Shown one piece after another: positions 43,473 to 51,814 of a stretch of DNA of 64,000 nucleotides (position 1 is the first letter of the stretch; the number at the start of each line of letters is the position of its first letter). The translations under genes and the position numbers were made by a program. The notes below the pieces were generated by a model. The model had not been told where the DNA came from, did not search any database, and was given only the letters and a program-made list of their open reading frames with translations. The DNA comes from Solibacter sp039934035. Lineage in GTDB: Bacteria > Acidobacteriota > Terriglobia > Bryobacterales > Bryobacteraceae. Location of the stretch: NCBI GenBank assembly GCA_039934035.1, contig JBDTMZ010000008.1:17232-81231 (forward strand), written 5' to 3'.

Positions 43473-43525
43473 TGCCCGGCAGTCTGCAGCAACCAAACCA
43501 TGCATGAAGGAGGAACGGGTTTCAA

Positions 43526-44110
43526 ATGTCTCATATCATCCCCACGTTAAGAACGGCGGTGCACCCGACGTACACGCCGCCGGAAATGCGCCGAAAATCG
43601 GACGCCCGGCCAGTCACAGGCAATCAGGAAACCGTGGCGGATTTTCGCACGGTGTTGACGAAACACACCGCACCCGTAGCGGCCGAGCCGGCGCCGGTAT
43701 CCCGCACGATGGGGTCCGTCAACCTGGGGACGCCCCTACCGGCCTCCACCGCCCCGAAGGCTACGGCGTCAACGATGGCGCCTACCGCGGAAACCCTCTT
43801 CGGCGGCACTCCGTGGGTCACCGACCCCGGCGGAGTCGGTCCTTCCGGCAGCTACAGCTATAACCACTACTACTTCGCAACCCCCGCCACAGCCGCCACG
43901 GTGGCGCAAATGCTAGGCGGCAAGGTGGTCGAGACGAATGCGATTACCCCATCAGGCCCGTTCACGCAAAATCAACCGAATCAAATGGTCCAGATGCCCG
44001 ACGGCCGGCTGATCAACGCCGGGCTCATTGCAGGGTTGTACGACCACGGTTATTCGCAGCAAACGGTCGATCAGATGATCGCCACCGAAGTCAACGGCAA
44101 ACTTGGATAG
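43526..44110 (+). CDS. Hypothetical protein
   Basis: The 194-residue product has an excellent ribosome-binding site (GAAGGAGGAA). The N-terminal half is Pro/Thr/Ala-rich and probably disordered. The C-terminal half is compact (YYFATPATAATVAQMLGGKV; NQMVQMPDGRLINAGLIAGL, then YDHGYSQQTVDQM). There is no signal peptide or known domain. Its end overlaps the receiver remnant on the other strand. Function unknown. Confidence 0.6.
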   Translation: MSHIIPTLRTAVHPTYTPPEMRRKSDARPVTGNQETVADFRTVLTKHTAPVAAEPAPVSRTMGSVNLGTPLPASTAPKATASTMAPTAETLFGGTPWVTDPGGVGPSGSYSYNHYYFATPATAATVAQMLGGKVVETNAITPSGPFTQNQPNQMVQMPDGRLINAGLIAGLYDHGYSQQTVDQMIATEVNGKLG

Positions 44111-44493
44111 AGGTTGACCCGCGGGCGAGCGAGTTCGGCCGCCGCAACTTCGCGGTTTACCGCAACGGCCTCCCATTGGGCTTTCTGGTTTGGTAGCCAT
44201 CTGCCGAGGAAAGAGTTCAGTTCCCCTGGTCTGACGGGCTTCGAGATGTAATCCTCCATTCCCGCTGTCAGGCACGCCTCGCGCGTCCCCGCTAGGGCTT
44301 CGGCCGTCATGGCGCTAATAACCAAGCGTCGCAGCCCTCCTTCGCGCCGGCGGATTTGCGCGGTGGCTTCATACCCATCCATTTCCGGCATCTGGCAATC
44401 CATCAGCATGAGATCACAAGGCAGTCGCTCGACAATCTGGACCGCTTCCAGGCCGTTCGCAGCGACGTCCGGACGAAAGCCGCGTCTTTCCAA
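44071..44493 (-). pseudogene. Truncated response-regulator receiver
   Basis: The frame contains the second half of a receiver: DVAANGLEAVQIVERLPCDL then MLMDCQMPEMDGYEATAQIR (phospho-Asp) and DYISKPVRPGEL (Lys). The first strand with its acidic pair is missing. Upstream, the frame runs into unrelated sequence (SRTPSWVLERRGF). It looks like the C-terminal receiver of a hybrid kinase cut by a rearrangement. Confidence 0.7.
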
Positions 44494-44811
44494 TACCCAA
44501 CTAGGGGTGCGGGACCGCCAGCGCGCTGAGATTACCGATGAGAGAAGTGCCGGCCAACTGACTGGGATCCAGCACCCTACCGATCACTCCGCCGCGGTTT
44601 CGTATGTGGACCGCAACTGCAGTCAATTGCAGAGGGTTCGTCCGGCCGTTCGCCAATTTCAGGAAGGCATCTGTGGACCTTGCCAGAAGTGTGGGGATGA
44701 ACATACAGCCGCGAGAGGGATCGCAGCGACCTTGGGGGGGATGCAGCGGAGATCGGCGCCGGAATCAGCAGCCGAGTGGCCACGTAGGCGTCGGAATGAG
44801 GGGATGAAGCG
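44494..44811 (-). other. Decayed stretch without a convincing gene
   Basis: A 67-codon minus frame (44501-44704; LTAVAVHIRNRGGVIGRVLD) reads fairly protein-like, with no recognised family. It may be another part of the lost sensor protein. No other signal is seen. Confidence 0.35.
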
Positions 44812-45042
44812 ATGAGCTCCGAGTCGATCGCAGATGAAGGCCTCCTCCGCGAAGGCGCGGTAGCCGCGAATTTCCTAAGAGTCCCAAACGAAGAGTCGTT
44901 CGCCGACCTCTTCAAGGTCTTTACGCCGCGGCTTATCGCTTTCTTCCGGGCGCGCGGTTGCGAATTGGTGCTGGCCGAAGCCCTTGCGCAGGAAGTGCTC
45001 CTGACCGTCTTCGGCCCGCGAGCACTCGGCCGGTTCCTTTGA
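44812..45042 (+). pseudogene. ECF sigma factor, N-terminal remnant
   Basis: The first 65 residues fit region 2 of an ECF sigma factor: FADLFKVFTPRLIAFFRARG, then LVLAEALAQEVLLTVF. The frame then ends (GPRALGRFL, stop), with no region 2.3 or 4. The start has a GGGGATGAAGCG leader. It is a truncated gene, consistent with decay on both sides. Confidence 0.65.
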
Positions 45043-45078
45043 GACGACTTCCGCGTTTGCCATGATTCTCACAAATTA

Positions 45079-46050
45079 GTGAACATTCTCCCGATCCGGG
45101 CAATCCGACTCTCGGGCGCCATTGCCCAAACCGCTACAACCTGCTTCAATCGAGAGATGGACGTGCGACCGATCGTCCCGCCCCAGCCGGTAGGCAATGT
45201 GGAGCAGATCGCTCTAGTTGGAATCGCCACACCCCATGGCGCACCGGGTATTGCCGCGGTCATTTCCGCCATCATCGACGGCGCGGCGCTGCCTCAGCTT
45301 TCACTCGCGGACATGGGGAAGCTGATCCGCATCCTCGATCCTCCTGCCCTGACAAAGCACCCGTCGCAGTCGCAGGACTTGCTGAGCGGCGCTATCTCCG
45401 CTGTGCAGAGCGGCGAAGTGAACCATGCGCTCGAACAGTTGGCAGACCTCGTCAAACTCGATCCGAGCGGCGCACAAACCTTGCGGACCGAGCCAGGTCT
45501 GGAGCAGATTCGGACTCAGGTCAACCACCTCTTGATCCGTCTGGAAACGGTAGCGGGGTTGGATGCGCAAGGTCGGCTCGCAGAAGCCGCGGAGGTGCTT
45601 CTGTCGCTGGCCCCGCACCCGCTAGCAGGTTGGGACACTCCGCCCCAGGTGCTTTTGACTATGGCTAACCGCTTGTACGATGCGGGCGGTTACGTCAACT
45701 ACGTCCACGCAGCATCACTCGCACAGTTGGTGTTCGAGGGCGCGTCCCGAGTACCACTTGGGATCGCCCGATCGCGGCAGGCCAATCCCCAGCGAGAATC
45801 AGTCCGCCGGCCGAAGTCTGCCGTGGGGCCGAAGACACTTTGGATGCGAGCCCCGCTACTGATTCTGCTGGTCTCCTGGTTCTTACTGGGACTAGCGGCA
45901 GCGGGCGTTGGGTCCATACTCCACTACTTTTGGCCGGGGCAATTTCCGGCCTCGATCATTGACACCGGCTTCGCGCTGTGGGGTGTCGGATTTCTTGCCC
46001 TCGTTGTTATCGGCTTCTACGTGCGTATCCGTCACGTCCGATTCCGGTGA
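45079..46050 (+). CDS. Membrane protein of unknown function
   Basis: About 323 residues from GTG 45079 (ATG 45157 is also possible). The N-terminal 250 residues are soluble and helical (LRTEPGLEQIRTQVNHLLIR; LDAQGRLAEAAEVLLSLAP). Two C-terminal membrane segments are at about 256-277 and 293-315, followed by a basic end. The family is not recognised. It lies between the ECF remnant and the insertion elements. Confidence 0.5.
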   Translation: MNILPIRAIRLSGAIAQTATTCFNREMDVRPIVPPQPVGNVEQIALVGIATPHGAPGIAAVISAIIDGAALPQLSLADMGKLIRILDPPALTKHPSQSQDLLSGAISAVQSGEVNHALEQLADLVKLDPSGAQTLRTEPGLEQIRTQVNHLLIRLETVAGLDAQGRLAEAAEVLLSLAPHPLAGWDTPPQVLLTMANRLYDAGGYVNYVHAASLAQLVFEGASRVPLGIARSRQANPQRESVRRPKSAVGPKTLWMRAPLLILLVSWFLLGLAAAGVGSILHYFWPGQFPASIIDTGFALWGVGFLALVVIGFYVRIRHVRFR

Positions 46051-46116
46051 CCTTAACGCTGGTCTGGGTGGTTTCCTAAACTATACGGAGGTTCCGCACT
46101 ATGCCCTTACCAGTAC

Positions 46117-46131
46117 TTACTTGCATAAATC
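46117..46131 (-). pseudogene. Detached 3' end of the IS630 transposase
   Basis: Minus strand: GATTTATGCAAGTAA encodes D-L-C-K-stop, the natural end of the IS630 transposase whose main part is at 47508-48570. The ISL3-family insertion moved it 1.4 kb away. The 46050-46116 stretch beyond should hold the outer end of the IS630 element; I could not identify its inverted repeat. Confidence 0.7.
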
Positions 46132-47515
46132 GGTTCCTTGCCCAAAAGTGCAATTGGGTTTCAGATGCAACAGGTTGCCGTCGAAGTAGGCGGCCTGAAT
46201 CCCCGATTCATCTAATCCTTTGAGGGGTTGTTGTTGTCAGCCCACCGAAAGGAAGAGGATCGAGGTGCTCGTCGAAACGTTTCTGAGAAAGCAGCTGAGG
46301 TTGAAATCGCATACGGTTACGAAAGTGGAGGAGACCGAGCGGCACCTGATTGTCCACATCGACCGACTGGGACAGCGGTTGCTGCGTTGCGGGGTCTGCC
46401 GACAGCGCTGTCGAAAGGTGCACAGTGTGCGGAAGGCGCGGGAATGGCGCGATCTATCGATGCGGAAATTGCCGTTAAAACTGCGCTGCCGCCCCCGTCG
46501 AGTCGAATGCCCGAGATGCGGTCTGCGGGTGGAGGACTTTCCCTGGGCGGAGCGGTGGGCCCGAGTGACCACGGCGTTGTCGAATGCGGTGGCCAGGCTG
46601 GCGCAGGAGTTGAGTTGGCAAGGAACGGCTCGCCAGTACGGATTGAACTGGAAGAGCGTGGCGACCATCGTGAAACGTGCGGTGGCATATGGACTGCGCC
46701 ATCGGGCGCGTCCGCCGGTGCATGTCATTGGCATCGATGAGGTGAGTCGACGGAAGGGGCAAGTCTATCTGACGGTGGTTTACGATCTGGAGCGGCGGGT
46801 TCTACTGTGGGTCGGCGACGAGCGGACCGAGGAAGCAGTGAAACCGTTCTTCACCCGAGAAATGGGCGCACGACGTTGCCGTACGCTGCGTGTGATCTGC
46901 ATGGACATGTGGGCGGCCTACGCCAATCTGGTAAAAGAGTACGCGCCCCAGGCGCAGATCCTGTTCGACCGGTTCCATATCGTCAAACACCTCAATGACG
47001 CGGTCGAAGAAGTCCGGCGCAGCGAAATGCGCCGTCTGAGTCAGAAAGAGAAGGTGCCATTCAAACGCAGCCGCTGGCTGTTGTTGAAGAATCCTTGGAA
47101 TCTCAGCAACGATCAGAAAGAGCGGTTGTCGACGCTGGTGCAGTGGAACACACCGATCGTACGCGCCTACTACCTCAAAGAAGCTTTTCAACTGTTCTGG
47201 TTGTACCAGCAGCCCAAGCGGGCCGGCGACCACCTGGAGAAATGGATGCGTTCGGCCATGCGCTCCAGGCTCGAGCCCTTCAAGAAATTCGTACGCATGC
47301 TGCGTGGGCATCTCGAGGGGATTCTGAGCTGGACCAACCACCGTGTCTCCAACGGCGCCGTCGAAGGAATGAACAACAAGATCAAGTCCATCAGCCATCG
47401 CTCGTTCGGATTCCGAACCGCTGAGAACTTCATCGCGTCGATCTATCACTGCTGTGCGCGGCTACCGCTGCCCGTCGAGCGTTAATTGCACTTTTGGGAT
47501 ACGAACCCATAAATC
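46124..47515 (+). mobile_element. ISL3-family insertion sequence with 8-bp target duplication
   Basis: The element is 46132-47507 (1376 bp). The left end GGTTCCTTGCCCAAAAGTG and the right end read inward (GGTTCGTATCCCAAAAGTG) form 24-bp inverted repeats with three or four mismatches; the inner 15 bases CCCAAAAGTGCAATT are identical. It is flanked on both sides by CATAAATC (46124-46131, 47508-47515), a perfect 8-bp duplication as made by ISL3 elements. It is inserted in an IS630 transposase gene. The intact duplication and full-length transposase suggest recent arrival. Confidence 0.93.
46265..47485 (+). CDS. ISL3 family transposase
   Basis: About 406 residues from GTG 46265 (AAGGAAGAGG upstream); a TTG at 46220 is also in frame. 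It has an N-terminal zinc finger (RCGVCRQRC, then VECPRCG), a helix-turn-helix (ARLAQELSWQGTARQYGLNW) and a DDE catalytic core: VIGIDEVS, VICMDMWAAY and GAVEGMNNKIKS. The frame is complete and nothing looks damaged, so the enzyme may be active. Confidence 0.92.
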   Translation: MLVETFLRKQLRLKSHTVTKVEETERHLIVHIDRLGQRLLRCGVCRQRCRKVHSVRKAREWRDLSMRKLPLKLRCRPRRVECPRCGLRVEDFPWAERWARVTTALSNAVARLAQELSWQGTARQYGLNWKSVATIVKRAVAYGLRHRARPPVHVIGIDEVSRRKGQVYLTVVYDLERRVLLWVGDERTEEAVKPFFTREMGARRCRTLRVICMDMWAAYANLVKEYAPQAQILFDRFHIVKHLNDAVEEVRRSEMRRLSQKEKVPFKRSRWLLLKNPWNLSNDQKERLSTLVQWNTPIVRAYYLKEAFQLFWLYQQPKRAGDHLEKWMRSAMRSRLEPFKKFVRMLRGHLEGILSWTNHRVSNGAVEGMNNKIKSISHRSFGFRTAENFIASIYHCCARLPLPVER

Positions 47516-48570
47516 AGCGTAAAGGCGTTTTGGGGCGGTTGGATGAACCACGGCCTTGGTCCATTCAAACGGCGCGGCGTCGGCGTTGTAGGCGCTCACG
47601 AACTTGTCTATGGCCTCGCGCAGTTGGCGCGCTGAGGTGAAATTGGCGCCGCGTAGCGCGGAGCGACTGAGGATGCTGAACCAGCATTCCACTTGGTTCA
47701 GCCAACTACTGTAAGTCGGAGTGAAATGCAGATGCACTTGCGGATGCCGTTGCAACCAGCGGTCCCGCTTGGGTTTGTGCGTATTCAAGTTGTCGAGGAT
47801 GACATGCATCTCGCGGCCTGGGTTCGCTGCCACGACTTCGTTCATGAAGTCCAAGAATTCGCGACGCCGGCGGCGGGCATAGTGCCCGGTTTGCACCTCG
47901 CCGGTCACCACGTCCAACACGGCGAAAAGCGTGGTGGTTCCGTGGCGTTTGTAGCAGTGACTGAAGCCGTTCACGGCGCGGCCGTCCGGCAGTCGCAAGT
48001 AGCCCTGCGCGCGCTGCAAGGCCTGAATATGCGGCTTCTCATCGACGCACACGACCACGGCGTTTTCCGGCGGGTTCAGATACAGCGCCACCACGTCGGC
48101 GGCCTTCGGGCCGAATTCCGGATCGGTGGTGATGCACCAACTGCGGCGGCGCTGGAGTTGAATACCGCGGCTGCGGAGAATGCGCCAAACCTGGTCGGCG
48201 CTGACGTCGCCTAGCGCCTCGGACAGCAGCGGGCCATTCCACTGCGCGAAACCATCCGGCCCGGTTGATCGAGCAGCGCCAGCACGCGTGCTTCGGTATC
48301 GCCGTCATAGGTTCGCGGCTTGCCGGGGCGAGGGGCGTCGGAAAGCGCGCTCAGCCGATCCTGCACAAACCGCTGCCGCCACTTGGAAACGCGCGCAGGC
48401 CGAGTGTTTAATTGTACAGCGATATTCTCAACCGTGACGCCTTCGTGCGAAAGCAAAATGATCTTGGCGCGCTCGACGAGGCGCTGCTCCGAAGTCCCCT
48501 TGCGGGTCCAACCGCGCAGCGTGGCTTCTTCTTCAGGCGTAAGACATATCTGGGCAGGAGATCGGCCCAT
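47508..48570 (-). pseudogene. IS630 family transposase, frameshifted and interrupted
   Basis: The N-terminal part (48570-48255) has the helix-turn-helix region (ATLRGWTRKGTSEQRLVERA; NTRPARVSKWRQRFVQD). A one-base frameshift near 48255 follows: the next frame reads DGFAQWNGPLLSEALGDVSA and continues through VVCVDEKPHIQ, MHVILDNLNTHKPKRD and NQVECWFSI (DDE residues). The 3' end was separated by the ISL3-family insertion after YADL. This copy is therefore inactive. Confidence 0.88.
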
Positions 48571-48585
48571 GCCTCAGTATGCTCA

Positions 48586-48774
48586 TTAACGGTTATTTCG
48601 GCAAGTGAAAACTAGCTTTACCTTGTTCTCGATCAGCCGGGTTCCGGCTACGGTCGTCTCGGCCTTGGGTGCCGCGCACACCAGAGGTTTTGACACCTCG
48701 GCAGTTCGCCGCGCCAGTTCCAGCACCTTGCCGCCCAGATCCAGGTCGACGGCATCGAGTAACTGTTCCCACAA
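48586..48774 (-). pseudogene. Short unassigned frame next to IS630
   Basis: A 62-codon frame (MWEQLLDAVDLDLGGKVLEL) between the IS630 element and the HDOD gene. It looks protein-like but resembles no family I know. It may be what remains of a gene broken by the insertion. No other feature is seen in 48571-48830. Confidence 0.25.
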
Positions 48775-48830
48775 TTCCGCCGGCGTCCGGCAACGTGGCC
48801 CACACTAAACAACCGGCAGCACATCGGACG

Positions 48831-49688
48831 CTACGCCAGGTTGAGTTCGATGCCGTTTACCCTGGCGGCAACCCACTCCGCGATCTCCTCGATGTCCACA
48901 GTCAGTTCCTCGCCCGCCAATTCGGACAGGATGGATACAATTGCCGGCCACTGAACGGGCTCCGTGGAAGGGAACGCGGACATTCCCATCGAATCCGCCA
49001 GATGGGAGGCGGCCCACACCAGGCTAACCAGGGCCCGGTCGCAGTTCGGCGCCTCGGCCGGATTCTCGTGGAAGCCGGCGACATTCTGCAGTTCCAGCGG
49101 ACATCCCCACTGCGACAGCAGCCAACGTCCGGCTTCGGCATGATCCAAGCCGAGGAGATTTTTTTCGGCGGAGAGCGCATCGTGTGCTCCGGAAACGGCC
49201 GGCATCCCGAGCGTTTGATATTCGGGGAAGGCCGACAACAATGCCAATCGGCCGATGTCGTGGATCAACCCTCCGATGTAGCATCTCTCCGACTGTAGGT
49301 TTACATCAGTGGAGAACTTCTGACAGATGAGGGCGGTGGCCAGATTGTGGCGCCAACAACAAACCGTGAGTTTCCCGTGAGTCGCATCGGCCAGCGACTT
49401 CATAGCGGTTGTCACGACAAGAGCCTTGACTCGGTCCAGCCCCAGGTACACCAGCGCCTGAAGCGGGCTCCGGATTTCAAATCGGCTTCCAAAGAGTGGC
49501 GAGTTCGCCGCCCGAATCAATTCGGCAGAGATCACGGCATCACTCCGTAGCAAACCTACGATTTGCGCCAGGTGCAGCGAGGGGCCCTCGACCAGTGTCA
49601 GCAATTTAACCGCGACCGGGCGAAACGGGGGCACCGCTGTCAGCAACTGGCGGCGATTCAACATCACAGATTGTGTCAGGGTAGTCAT
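48831..49688 (-). CDS. HDOD domain protein (end of sensory operon)
   Basis: About 285 residues from ATG 49688. The HDOD core is clear: VISAELIRAANSPLFGSRFE, then LVYLGLDRVKALVVTTAMKS, CYIGGLIHDIGRLALLSAFP and GLDHAEAGRWLLSQWGCP. HDOD proteins are usually non-catalytic signalling partners. It starts 5 bp after the hybrid kinase and ends the nine-gene operon, so it is probably an output or adaptor of that system. Confidence 0.87.
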   Translation of the reverse strand: MTTLTQSVMLNRRQLLTAVPPFRPVAVKLLTLVEGPSLHLAQIVGLLRSDAVISAELIRAANSPLFGSRFEIRSPLQALVYLGLDRVKALVVTTAMKSLADATHGKLTVCCWRHNLATALICQKFSTDVNLQSERCYIGGLIHDIGRLALLSAFPEYQTLGMPAVSGAHDALSAEKNLLGLDHAEAGRWLLSQWGCPLELQNVAGFHENPAEAPNCDRALVSLVWAASHLADSMGMSAFPSTEPVQWPAIVSILSELAGEELTVDIEEIAEWVAARVNGIELNLA

Positions 49689-49693
49689 CGGCT

Positions 49694-51814
49694 TTATCCG
49701 GCCGCCACCAACGCGCACGTGGCCACCTTGGAGATAGCGGCCAACAGTTCGTCTGTGCGAATCGGCTTAGCCACGTACCCGTCCATTCCCGCTTCCAGAC
49801 ATCGCTCCTCGTCTCCTTTCAAGGCATGGGCAGTCAGGGCGATTATCGGGGTGCGGACGCCCCGTTTCCGCTCCCGGGCCCGGATCTCTGCGGTAACTTC
49901 GATGCCGTCCATACCTGGCATCTGGATGTCCATCAGAACCAGGTCAAATGCCTGCTTCTCCAGGACCGCCAGCACCTGCAGACCATCGGAGACTGCCGTG
50001 ATCCGGTGGCCGCGGCGTTTCAGCAAGAACGTCACCAGCATCTGGTTAACCGGGTTGTCTTCCGCAAGCAGGATGGATAGAGATCCAACCGGATCGTCGG
50101 CGGAAGTTGCTGGCTCGGATGGCTGTGGGGACTGAAACGACTGGAATGGGATGCTGACGTGAAAGGTACTCCCCTTGCCCTCTTGACTATCCAGCCAAAT
50201 TTGTCCATCCATCATCCGAACCAGGGTGGTCGATATGGCAAGCCCCAGACCCGTGCCGCTGTGCCTGCGTGCCGCTGAGCTATTCGCCTGCTTGAAGGGC
50301 TCGAAGATGAGCTTCTGCTGGTCGGGTGCGATACCGATGCCCGTGTCGCGCACATGAAATTCCGCTAGCAAGATTCGATCTTGCATGACCTTCGCCGTCA
50401 CCTCGACCAAGACCGAACCGCTGTCGGTGAATTTGACGGCGTTGCCAATCAGGTTCAGGAGCACCTGGCGTACTCGATTGGGATCGCCCACGACAGAATC
50501 GGGAGTGTCCGGACCAATACTCCATTCTAGTCGTAGGCCCTTTTGGAGGGCCGATGCGCCCAGAGTCTTCACCGCGTTTCCGACGCACTCGCGCAGCGAG
50601 AACGGGTTGCGCTCGAGTTCCATGTGGCCTGCCTCAATCTTGGAGAAGTCCAGGATGTCGTTGATCAGTCCCATCAGCGATTCGGCAGAATGCTCTACCG
50701 TTTCCAGGTAATCCCTCTGCTCGTCGCTCAACTCCGTACCCAATGCCAGATGCGTAAAACCGATGACGCCGTTCATGGGAGTGCGGATCTCGTGGCTCAT
50801 GTTTGCGAGGAAGGCGCTTTTGACCTTGGAGGCGGCCTCCGCGGCGATACGGGCGTGTCGAAGTTCTTCCTCCATCAACTTCCGTTCGGTAATGTCCAGG
50901 AAAAAGCCCAGCGCGTGGGATGCGCCGCCGATCGCGACCCTGCGCGCCCACAGCAGGGCGGTCCGCCCGCCGCGCGTCGGCTGCTCGTAGGTGATCTCCT
51001 TGGCGTCAAGCCCGTCGGCCTGGCCAATGGCGCGAGCCGTTTCGACATCCAGCATCCCCGCTTCCTCTACGTTCTTACCGGTGATGTCTTCCCTGCGTAT
51101 GCACCTCTGAGCCGCGAACGCGTCGTTAGCGTCCACGCAACGGCCCTCCATATCCAACAGGATAATACCGACGGGGCTCGCTTGAAAGACACAGTGGAAC
51201 GCGTTCTCCGCTTTCGCCTTTTCCTCCAACTCGGACTGGATGCGAGCAGTGGCGGCCTGCAGTTCCCTGGTCCTTTGGGTAACCATGAGATCCAACTCCG
51301 CCATCTTGGCCGATGCCTGGTGCCCCAGCAGCCATTTCCTGGTCAGGGCGTGGGCCAGTTGAATGACTTCGATATTGTCAAAAGGCTTCTTGAGGATTAA
51401 TAGGTTGTCGGAGGGCCCCAGGCGGATTTGCATGTCCTTCCATGAGTAATCAGAGTAGGCCGTGCAAACCACGGTTTGCATGTCCGGGTCCACCTCACGG
51501 AAATGGCCGATCGTCTCGATCCCGTCCCATCCTGGTGGCATGCGTATGTCCACAAAGGCGAGAGCGTAAGGGCGGCCCTCCGCGCTCGCCTGTTTGACCA
51601 TGCCCAGAGCCTCCTCGCCCTGGTACGCGGAGTCGACTTCGAAGACCACCGCAGTGTCGGCCGCCGAGCCGAATAAAATGGCTTCGTCCTCCTGCAGGCC
51701 GGCCAGCGCTTCCGAGTCGCCCGCCAGAACCTTGCGCAGATCCTCGTGAATGGCACGGTTGTCATCGACGATCAGGATCCGGTTATTCGACTCAACTAAC
51801 GATGCTTGTCTCAC
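49694..51814 (-). CDS. Hybrid histidine kinase (REC-PAS-HisKA-HATPase-REC)
   Basis: 706 residues. The N-terminal receiver (about 12-155) has ILIVDDN and phospho-Asp D89 in FVDIRMPPGWDG. A PAS domain spans about 205-312. The phosphorylated His341 lies in ANMSHEIRTPMNG. The ATPase has NLIGNAVKFTDSG, DTGIGIAPDQQ and GTGLGLAIS. The C-terminal receiver (about 575-695) has AEDNPVNQ and VLMDIQMPGMDG. There is no membrane segment. Its start overlaps the end of the membrane kinase gene, so the N-terminal receiver is a likely target of that kinase. Confidence 0.93.
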   Translation of the reverse strand: MRQASLVESNNRILIVDDNRAIHEDLRKVLAGDSEALAGLQEDEAILFGSAADTAVVFEVDSAYQGEEALGMVKQASAEGRPYALAFVDIRMPPGWDGIETIGHFREVDPDMQTVVCTAYSDYSWKDMQIRLGPSDNLLILKKPFDNIEVIQLAHALTRKWLLGHQASAKMAELDLMVTQRTRELQAATARIQSELEEKAKAENAFHCVFQASPVGIILLDMEGRCVDANDAFAAQRCIRREDITGKNVEEAGMLDVETARAIGQADGLDAKEITYEQPTRGGRTALLWARRVAIGGASHALGFFLDITERKLMEEELRHARIAAEAASKVKSAFLANMSHEIRTPMNGVIGFTHLALGTELSDEQRDYLETVEHSAESLMGLINDILDFSKIEAGHMELERNPFSLRECVGNAVKTLGASALQKGLRLEWSIGPDTPDSVVGDPNRVRQVLLNLIGNAVKFTDSGSVLVEVTAKVMQDRILLAEFHVRDTGIGIAPDQQKLIFEPFKQANSSAARRHSGTGLGLAISTTLVRMMDGQIWLDSQEGKGSTFHVSIPFQSFQSPQPSEPATSADDPVGSLSILLAEDNPVNQMLVTFLLKRRGHRITAVSDGLQVLAVLEKQAFDLVLMDIQMPGMDGIEVTAEIRARERKRGVRTPIIALTAHALKGDEERCLEAGMDGYVAKPIRTDELLAAISKVATCALVAAG

